From positions 1 to 16,696 of the forward strand of contig JAUZOU010000023.1 in the NCBI GenBank assembly GCA_030706285.1: a stretch of 16,696 nucleotides of DNA. The letters are read 5' to 3'. Origin of the DNA: Bacteroidota bacterium (lineage in GTDB: Bacteria; Bacteroidota; Bacteroidia; Bacteroidales; UBA1402). This document shows, one piece after another, positions 8,530 to 14,868 of the stretch. Under the pieces are notes generated by a model. That model worked only from the letters and a program-made list of their open reading frames with translations, made no database searches and was not told the DNA's origin. The translations under genes and the position numbers were made by a program. How positions within the stretch are numbered: position 1 is the first letter of the stretch; every line of letters starts with the position of its first letter.

Positions 8530-8556
8530 GGAGTAACAAAGTTATTTTTCTGGAGT
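8530..8556. repeat. Direct repeat of ATTTTT(CT)GGAGT, 22-base period, at the operon promoter
   Basis: GGAGT at 8530-8534 and GGAGT at 8552-8556 are each preceded by ATTTTT (with CT inserted in the second copy). The GGAGT cores are 22 bases apart, about two helical turns, which is the arrangement AraC-family DNA-binding domains often use. The copies lie on either side of the -7 box. The match is short and may be chance. Confidence 0.3.
8537..8544 (-). promoter_or_regulatory. Candidate -7 promoter box (TAACTTTG) of the leftward PUL operon
   Basis: On the minus strand the sequence TAACTTTG fits the Bacteroidota -7 consensus TAnnTTTG exactly. It ends 58 bases before the chosen start of the binding-protein gene, giving a short leader of roughly 50 bases. 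A clear TTTG at the -33 distance is missing (ACTGG lies there), which would suit a promoter that depends on an activator such as the neighbouring HTCS. Confidence 0.5.
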
Positions 8557-8726
8557 GTTAACCAGTATAAAAAACTAGGATATGAATCCAACAATTCGGT
8601 CATTTATCGGCATGACAGCCCGTTTCGAATAAAAAATTTTATTTATTTACCAATTTGTTTTATCTGCCGTAATGAGGTGTCCCGTTTTTTTAGTTAGTTT
8701 CGAGTCTAAAATGAAATAATCATAGT

Positions 8727-11700
8727 ATGTCACATGCCAACCGGACCATTCTGCTGACCTTATTCCTTTTGTTGGTCGTTCAATTTTCTGTATTTGCCTA
8801 TACGTTCAATAAGTATAATGTCGATAACGGTTTGTCGGAAAATACGGTGCAATCAATCCTTCAGGATCAGAAAGGGTATATGTGGTTTGGTACCAAGGAT
8901 GGGCTAAACAGATTTGATGGCGTTGAATTCAAGACGTTCAGAAATGAACCCTCCAATCCTTCCACGATTGGAAACAACTTTATTCGCTGTCTGTATCAGA
9001 GTGAAGCCAACAACTTGTGGATCGGAACAGATTTGGGGATCTTTCTTTTTAATACGGACACCAATATTTCCATTCCGTTCATGGCCAAAGACCAATACGG
9101 CAAACCGATTACAGGAAGTGTCTGTTCCATTTGTGAAGAAGACAGAAATACGATCTGGATTGGAGGATTCGATGGTATTTACATTTATAATAAATCAAGG
9201 AATGTGTTGAAGAAGCTCAGGTCTGAATTTACCTGGAATCTGCTTCGCGATAGGGCCGGTACGATCTGGTTTGCAACCAGGCAGGGTCTTTTATGCTTCA
9301 ACCGGGAGACAGGCCGTTTTTATTCTTATAAACAACCTAATGTTAGCAACCAGGAAGTCCTTTGCCTTCATGAAGATTCAGATGGGGACATTTGGGTTGG
9401 AACCTGGGAAGAAGGACTTGGATTACTGAATAAGGCAGATGGAAAAATTACGTATTTCTTCAATAAAAGTAGTCTGAATTTTATTTCACACATCAGAGCG
9501 ATTCAGGATTACAAGAAGTCGATGATCTTGTTTGGTGCCGATGATGGCCTCTACCTGTTGAACAAAAAGACAAACCAAACAGTCAGGATCGATAACATGG
9601 AAGATCCGAAGAGCCTGAGCGACCAGAATGTCTATACCATTTATAAAGATAAAGAGGAGGGTTTCTGGATCGGAACCTATTTCGGCGGTGTCAACTATCT
9701 ATCGTATATGACCAACGCTATTGAGAATTATTACCACATTCCCAATAAGAATTCTCTTTCTGGCCGAGCTGTCAGCCAGTTTTGCGAAGATGCGGCAGGA
9801 AATATGTGGATTGCCACTGAAGATGGCGGATTGAATTATTTCAACACAAGCACAAAAACCTTTCAAGTGTATCTTCCTAAGGCTGGTACCAACAGTTTGA
9901 GTTATCATAACCTTCATGCCCTGTTGATAGATAGCAATCATCTTTGGATAGGCACTTTTTCCAGAGGTATCGACATCCTGGATCTTTCGACAAAACGGTT
10001 TAAAAATTTTTCTCACAGAGCCGGTGATCCGGCAAGTATTACGGATAATTGTGTTTTTTCTTTGTTCCGGTCGTCTGACAATGTTATCTATGTTGGAACA
10101 GCTGTCGGTGCCTGCTGCTATGATAGAAAGGCCAATTGTTTCAGGCAGATTCCAAGGCTTGACAATATTTTTGTTTATGATATGCGGGAAGACGCCATTG
10201 GTAACATCTGGTTTGCAACCTATGGGTGGGGTCTCTTACGATACAATAAATATAAAAGGACTTGGAAAGAATACAGCCCGAGAACGAAAAACCTCGTTTT
10301 TGGGAAGTTTACAGCCATTTATATTGATTCAAAGAAACGACTTTGGTTTGCTTCCGAAGGGAGAGGGGTTTTCAAGTATAATTACAACAAGGATAATTTT
10401 ACGGTGATCGATAAGGCAAAAGGCTTGCCGAACAATGTGATTTACGGCATTCTTGATGACAAGTACGGCAATCTGTGGATCAGTTCAAACGGAGGTATCA
10501 CACAAATGAACCCCAAAACGCTTAAGATGCAGACGTACACCAAGGAAAATGGCTTGTTGAGTAAACAGCTTAATTATAAATCAAGTTTCAAATCCAGTAG
10601 AGGCGATCTGTATTTTGGAGGTCTGAATGGATTTAACATCATCAGACCGGCTGATTTCATTAATAATGATGTTGTTCCTGAGGTTGTCATATCGGGTTTT
10701 GAATTCCTGACAAAAAATAAGGCAAAACCACTGGATTCCACTTTCCTGTATAACCTGAATGTGGAAAAGAAAATTGTGCTGCATCAGAATCAGGCTTCCT
10801 TCAAGATTGATTTTGCCAGTCTGAGTTACCGGACACCGTATAAGAATCAGTATGCCTATATGCTTGAAAATCAGAATGATCATTGGGTCTACCTTGGCAA
10901 TCAGAAGAGTATCTCCTTTATTGATCTGGCACCCGGCAAATACAGATTTCGTGTCATTGGTTCAAATAACAATGGTGTTTGGAATGAAACCGGTGATTAT
11001 CTGGATATTGTTGTTGAACCCTCATTTTGGAGAAGCGGGCCGATGGAGGCGTTATATGTGATCGTGTTCCTGGTGCTACTTTTTTACTTTGTACGTAGCA
11101 GAATGTTACGCCGGATTGAAAAAGAGAAATACCGGTTTGAAGAACTGAAAATTGAAAAAGAAAAAGAAGTATATGCTTCCAAAATCAATTTCTTCACGAA
11201 CATCGCTCATGAGATCAGAACACCTGTGACATTGATCAGTGCCCCACTCGAATGCGTATTGAAAGAGGAACAGCATTCGAATGAGAGCAAGGATAATTTA
11301 TTGTTTATTAAACGGAACGCCGACAGGCTGCTAAACTTAGTTAACCAACTGCTCGATTTTAGAAAAATTGAAGAAGATGGCAACGGTTCCTTGCAGTTGG
11401 TAAAAACTGATATGAAGGAATTCTTGTCCAATATTGTTTCCAATTTTGAGAAGACGTCAGGAACCAGCAACCTTGAAATATCTATCAGCTGTCCTGAAAA
11501 AGAAGTTGTGACGTGCATTGATGAAGAGGCCGTGACAAAGATTGTCAGCAATCTCCTTTCCAATGCCTTGAAATTTGCCGTTCATTCCATTCAGGTTCAA
11601 CTGTCAGAAGAACTAACTGACGGAAAAGAATGCATCACGATCTGTGTACAGGATGACGGGCCTGGTATTCCAAAAGGTTATGAGGAAAAAATATTCGAAC

Positions 11701-12722
11701 CCTTCTATCAAATTGACAATAGTCACAAAGAAGTGCGTCGTCCTGGAACAGGCATTGGATTGGCATTTGCCAGACAGTTAGCGGTAAAGCATAAAGGAAA
11801 TCTGAGGTATGACGTGTCAGAAAAAGGCGCTCGTTTCAAATTAAGTCTTCCCGGTGATCTTTATCCAACCATCATGAATAAAAAAGAAGGTGATCCGCCT
11901 ATATCGCATCGGGTTGAAGAAACCACTGGTGAGACGATTTCCGGCAAGCATTCCAATGCCACTGTCTTGATCGTTGAAGATAGTCCCGATATGATGGACT
12001 TCATGGCTCAGAACCTGAAGAAGGACTATATGATTCTTACAGCAAACAATGGACTGGACGCGTTCACGATTCTTGAAGAAAAATCAGCTGATTTGATTGT
12101 TAGTGACGTAATGATGCCTAAAATGGATGGTTTCGAATTAGTGAAACGATTGAAACAGGATGAACAATATTGCCACATTCCGGTTTTATTGCTGTCTGCC
12201 CTGACGGATACAAACTCCAAGATTGAAGGACTGGAGTTTGGTGCTGACGCGTATATGGAAAAGCCGTTCTCGATCGTGCATCTGAAAGCCCAGATAAACA
12301 GTATGATCCGGAACCGGGAATTGTTGATCGAAAAATTCTCGAAAACCCCTATGGTTTCTTATCAGTTGCTGGCCAATAATAACAAGGATAAGGAATTCCT
12401 TGACAAGCTCAATGCGGAAATTGAAAGAAATATTTTGGACAACACGTTCAGTATAGAAACGCTGGCTGTTTCGATGGCCATGAGTCGCTCAAAACTGCAA
12501 CGGAAAATCAAGGACCTGTCCGGTTTAGTCCCGAATGACTATATCCGGCTTATCCGGTTGAAAAAGTCTGCCGCCTTGCTGGCCTCAGGTGAATATAAGA
12601 TCAATGAGGTGTGCTATATGGTCGGATTCAACAGCCCATCCTATTTTGCGAAATGCTTTCTAAAGCAGTTCGGCTGTTTGCCAAAGGACTTCCCGAACAA
12701 AATGAATGAAAAAGAAGCATGA
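8727..12722 (+). CDS. Hybrid two-component system (HTCS) sensor-regulator of the PUL
   Basis: A 1331-residue inner membrane sensor that joins a complete phosphorelay in one chain. After a signal peptide or N-terminal anchor (about 7-24), 14 Reg_prop-type blades carry motifs such as MWFGT (52-56), LWIGT (97-101), IWVGT (222-226), LWIGT (406-410) and LYFGG (628-632), spaced about 45 residues apart: two seven-bladed propellers in the periplasm. A Y_Y_Y domain (about 685-765) and one membrane helix (about 774-788) follow. Inside are HisKA with phospho-acceptor H828 in NIAHEIRTP, a HATPase (N947; DDGPGIP 976-982; GTGIGLAF 1007-1014), a receiver domain with E1084/D1085, phospho-acceptor D1127, S1157 and K1179, and an AraC-type HTH (about 1225-1325). 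All catalytic residues are present, so it should be functional. It is predicted to sense an oligosaccharide made by the PUL enzymes and to activate the divergent operon and probably the GH27 gene downstream. Confidence 0.97.
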   Translation: MSHANRTILLTLFLLLVVQFSVFAYTFNKYNVDNGLSENTVQSILQDQKGYMWFGTKDGLNRFDGVEFKTFRNEPSNPSTIGNNFIRCLYQSEANNLWIGTDLGIFLFNTDTNISIPFMAKDQYGKPITGSVCSICEEDRNTIWIGGFDGIYIYNKSRNVLKKLRSEFTWNLLRDRAGTIWFATRQGLLCFNRETGRFYSYKQPNVSNQEVLCLHEDSDGDIWVGTWEEGLGLLNKADGKITYFFNKSSLNFISHIRAIQDYKKSMILFGADDGLYLLNKKTNQTVRIDNMEDPKSLSDQNVYTIYKDKEEGFWIGTYFGGVNYLSYMTNAIENYYHIPNKNSLSGRAVSQFCEDAAGNMWIATEDGGLNYFNTSTKTFQVYLPKAGTNSLSYHNLHALLIDSNHLWIGTFSRGIDILDLSTKRFKNFSHRAGDPASITDNCVFSLFRSSDNVIYVGTAVGACCYDRKANCFRQIPRLDNIFVYDMREDAIGNIWFATYGWGLLRYNKYKRTWKEYSPRTKNLVFGKFTAIYIDSKKRLWFASEGRGVFKYNYNKDNFTVIDKAKGLPNNVIYGILDDKYGNLWISSNGGITQMNPKTLKMQTYTKENGLLSKQLNYKSSFKSSRGDLYFGGLNGFNIIRPADFINNDVVPEVVISGFEFLTKNKAKPLDSTFLYNLNVEKKIVLHQNQASFKIDFASLSYRTPYKNQYAYMLENQNDHWVYLGNQKSISFIDLAPGKYRFRVIGSNNNGVWNETGDYLDIVVEPSFWRSGPMEALYVIVFLVLLFYFVRSRMLRRIEKEKYRFEELKIEKEKEVYASKINFFTNIAHEIRTPVTLISAPLECVLKEEQHSNESKDNLLFIKRNADRLLNLVNQLLDFRKIEEDGNGSLQLVKTDMKEFLSNIVSNFEKTSGTSNLEISISCPEKEVVTCIDEEAVTKIVSNLLSNALKFAVHSIQVQLSEELTDGKECITICVQDDGPGIPKGYEEKIFEPFYQIDNSHKEVRRPGTGIGLAFARQLAVKHKGNLRYDVSEKGARFKLSLPGDLYPTIMNKKEGDPPISHRVEETTGETISGKHSNATVLIVEDSPDMMDFMAQNLKKDYMILTANNGLDAFTILEEKSADLIVSDVMMPKMDGFELVKRLKQDEQYCHIPVLLLSALTDTNSKIEGLEFGADAYMEKPFSIVHLKAQINSMIRNRELLIEKFSKTPMVSYQLLANNNKDKEFLDKLNAEIERNILDNTFSIETLAVSMAMSRSKLQRKIKDLSGLVPNDYIRLIRLKKSAALLASGEYKINEVCYMVGFNSPSYFAKCFLKQFGCLPKDFPNKMNEKEA

Positions 12723-12754
12723 CAACAACACGATGTTCAATCTATCTTTTTATC

Positions 12755-12762
12755 TATTTTTG
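12755..12762 (+). promoter_or_regulatory. Candidate -7 promoter box (TATTTTTG) of the GH27 gene
   Basis: TATTTTTG fits the consensus TAnnTTTG and lies 33 bases after the HTCS stop, in the 176-base gap before the GH27 start. Transcription from it would leave a leader of about 130 bases. No clear TTTG is seen at the -33 distance. The alternative is simple read-through from the HTCS gene, as no terminator is visible in the gap. Confidence 0.42.
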
Positions 12763-12801
12763 TAGGAGGGTACTAAACCTAATTTAATCGCATAATTATT
12801 A

Positions 12802-12908
12802 AATGAAACGAGCGTGACAATGAAAATTTCTGTTCAGAATGAACGAAAAGACCGGCATGCAGCGTATAATAGCCATAATAAAAAATAAAAAGTATCCAAT
12901 GAAACGAG
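12802..12908 (+). repeat. AATGAAACGAG direct repeat: leader copy and GH27 start-codon copy
   Basis: The 11 bases AATGAAACGAG occur at 12802-12812 and again at 12898-12908, where the second copy contains the chosen GH27 start codon (Met-Lys-Arg). The first copy starts a four-codon ORF that stops at once. It could be a decoy or duplicated initiation site, or coincidence. Confidence 0.3.
12820..12888 (+). other. Possible short leader ORF (22 codons) upstream of GH27
   Basis: ATG at 12820 opens a frame that ends at TAA 12886-12888, reading MKISVQNERKDRHAAYNSHN and two more Lys. A smaller ORF (Met-Lys-Arg-Ala-stop, 12803-12817) comes just before it. Neither resembles a known peptide, and there is no ribosome binding site to support translation. 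They may be chance ORFs in the GH27 leader. Confidence 0.15.
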
Positions 12909-14746
12909 TTTTTTTACCAATAGGCTTGCTTTTAGTTAGCTTGTCGGGTTCTGCTCAGGCGTTAAAGGCCCCTCTCATGGGCTGGGCAAGCTGGAACAAC
13001 TATAATGTGAACATCAGTGAATCGATCATCAAACGACAGGCTGATGCAATGGTTTCATCAGGACTACTGGCTGCCGGTTATCAATTTCTAAACATTGACG
13101 ATGGATTTTTCAACGGCCGTTATCCGGATGGCGGGCTGCGGATCGATTCAATTAAATTTCCTCATAAAATGAAGTACATGGCCGATTACATCCACTCCAA
13201 AGGATTAAAGGCCGGTTTTTATTCCGATGCTGGTGATAACACGTGCGGATCAAAATATAACGGGCAAACAGGTGGCCTTGGTGTCGGATTGTATAACCAC
13301 GACCAACAGGATATAGATACGGTATTCATGAATTGGGGTTTCGATTTTCTAAAGGTCGATTATTGCGGTGGTCTTACCCTGAAATTGGATGAAAAGGAAC
13401 GTTATACGGCTATCAGGATGGCTATGGACAATACAGCCCGCACAGATATTAACTATAATGTTTGCCGCTGGCAGTTCCCTGGCTCCTGGGTGACAAAGGT
13501 GGCCGATTCATGGCGCATTTCAGCTGATATTTACCTGAGTTGGAACAGCGTGACCTCAATTATCGATAAAAATGCCTATCTGGCAGCTTATTGCAGCCAG
13601 GGACATTACAATGATATGGACATGCTGGAGGTTGGACGTGGCTTAACTTCCGAAGAAGATAAAAGCCATTTCAGTATGTGGTGCATCCTGTCATCGCCAC
13701 TGGTACTTGGTAATGATATGTCCACTATTTCTGCTGCGACCAAAACCATTTTGACCAATGCTGAAGTCATTGCTGTAAATCAGGATACGACCGGTTTACA
13801 AGCTAAAATTGTAACGGATAATGCCAAAGGATTACAGGTTTGGGCTAAAGCTCTCAATGGCAAGCTGAGTAAAGAACGTGCCGTCGTGTTGCTGAACCGC
13901 ACCGCTGCACCGGCTTCCATGTCAGTGAAATGGAAAGATCTGAACCTGATTGGCCCCGCTACAGCCCGCGATTTGTGGACTCACACTGATCTGGGTACGA
14001 TTGATTCAATGTATACGGCAACAGTGCCTTCTCATGGAGTTGTCATGCTTAAAGTGACCGGAACACAAACAAAACTTCCGGAAGTCTTTGAAGCAGAATA
14101 TGGTTGGATTAATAATTTTAACCTGACTGCCAACAGCAGTGTTCTTTCGAGTCAAGGCGTCGCCCCCGCCGATACGGTATGTTCCGGTCGTGCGAAAGCA
14201 GGTTGGTTGGGCAACCGGGCCGACAACTACCTTGAATTCCGGGATGTCTATGCCAACGTGGCAGGGAATTATACCCTTAAATTGACCATTCTCTCAGGAG
14301 AAGACAGGTCGGCTACCATGACCGTCAATGGAAAAGACACCGTTTTGAAAAAATTGAATTCCGGTGGATGGGAATCGCCGAAAACGTTTACCTATCCTGT
14401 CACGCTGAAAGCCGGATATAATACGATTCGATTTGCCAATAGCTCAGCCTGGGTTCCTGATATTGATAAGGTTGAAATTGATCTGAACCGGTACGGTACT
14501 ACGGCAACCATTGAAACACCCGGTATGAATGCTGTCAGCATTTGCCCGAACCCTTGTTTTGACAAACTTAAAATTGATTCAAAAACGCCGGTGAAATCGG
14601 TCTCAATTTTTTCGCAGGCTGGTGTATTGGCCCTAAAGACGGACAAACGAACGACGATTGATATTTCTTCTTTGAAAGCAGGTGTTTATCTGGTGCGTGT
14701 GGCTACCGGTTCAAGAGTGTACAACCTTAAATTTGTCAAGCAATAA
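12899..14746 (+). CDS. GH27 alpha-galactosidase or beta-L-arabinopyranosidase with CBM35/6-like module and T9SS tail
   Basis: From ATG 12899 the protein is 615 residues. A type I signal peptide (MKRVFLPIGLLLVSLSGSAQ) is followed by the retaining GH27 barrel. It shows MGWASWNNY (27-35), substrate-binding IDDGF (66-70), the nucleophile D154 in FLKVDYCGG, the acid/base D210 in SWRISADI, and NDMDMLEVG plus MWCILSSPLVLGNDM (260-274). A C-terminal beta domain (about 300-388) follows. Then come a CBM35/6-type jelly roll (about 395-530, starting VFEAEYGW) and a T9SS sorting domain (about 547-615; CPNPCFDKLKI, LKAGVYLVRV). The enzyme is thus secreted and probably attached to the surface. GH27 removes alpha-galactose or beta-L-arabinopyranose from chain ends, and I cannot decide between them. 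The longer frame from 12839 would put 20 polar, basic residues before the signal peptide, so 12899 is preferred. It lies downstream of the HTCS gene on the same strand. Confidence 0.93.
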   Translation: MKRVFLPIGLLLVSLSGSAQALKAPLMGWASWNNYNVNISESIIKRQADAMVSSGLLAAGYQFLNIDDGFFNGRYPDGGLRIDSIKFPHKMKYMADYIHSKGLKAGFYSDAGDNTCGSKYNGQTGGLGVGLYNHDQQDIDTVFMNWGFDFLKVDYCGGLTLKLDEKERYTAIRMAMDNTARTDINYNVCRWQFPGSWVTKVADSWRISADIYLSWNSVTSIIDKNAYLAAYCSQGHYNDMDMLEVGRGLTSEEDKSHFSMWCILSSPLVLGNDMSTISAATKTILTNAEVIAVNQDTTGLQAKIVTDNAKGLQVWAKALNGKLSKERAVVLLNRTAAPASMSVKWKDLNLIGPATARDLWTHTDLGTIDSMYTATVPSHGVVMLKVTGTQTKLPEVFEAEYGWINNFNLTANSSVLSSQGVAPADTVCSGRAKAGWLGNRADNYLEFRDVYANVAGNYTLKLTILSGEDRSATMTVNGKDTVLKKLNSGGWESPKTFTYPVTLKAGYNTIRFANSSAWVPDIDKVEIDLNRYGTTATIETPGMNAVSICPNPCFDKLKIDSKTPVKSVSIFSQAGVLALKTDKRTTIDISSLKAGVYLVRVATGSRVYNLKFVKQ

Positions 14747-14868
14747 AAACCGGATTGTTTTTGCATGACAAGGCACTTGGCTTTGTTGAAGAACAATGTA
14801 AGACCGTATTGATCGAATGGTTATTGGTTGAGCCTGATTCGCGGCCTTAGGATTTCCGTACCAATAAA
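14747..14868. other. Convergent intergenic gap between GH27 and CotH-like genes
   Basis: This 122-base gap should end two converging transcripts. The only structure I find is TTATTGGT (14821-14828) against ACCAATAA (14860-14867), 8 pairs around a 31-base loop, with a weak inner CCTGA/TTAGG stem. Neither side has a T run, so I do not call an intrinsic terminator. Confidence 0.3.

Larger units (their letters stand above)
8479..8726. promoter_or_regulatory. Divergent promoter region between the CBM protein operon and the HTCS gene
   Basis: This 248-base gap separates two divergent transcription units and is the natural place for HTCS control. It contains a TAnnTTTG box for the leftward operon (8537-8544), a spaced GGAGT repeat around it (8530-8556), and an A/T-only inverted repeat (AATAAAA, 8628-8634, against TTTTATT, 8637-8643). 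For the rightward HTCS gene I see no convincing box. TAGTTTCG at 8695-8702 is one mismatch from the consensus but close to the start codon and without an upstream TTTG at the right distance. Confidence 0.6.

Noticed and set aside
8628..8643. AATAAAA/TTTTATT palindrome as an operator
   Set aside because: It is made only of A and T in an A/T-rich gap, so chance occurrence is likely; noted in the promoter-region entry only.
12725..12737. AACA-CGA-TGTT hairpin after the HTCS stop as a terminator
   Set aside because: Only four pairs, no G/C-rich stem; the T-rich stretch after it is better explained as promoter sequence.
14821..14867. TTATTGGT/ACCAATAA inverted repeat as a bidirectional terminator
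   Set aside because: The loop is 31 bases, the stem only 8 pairs of mostly A/T, and no T run follows on either strand.
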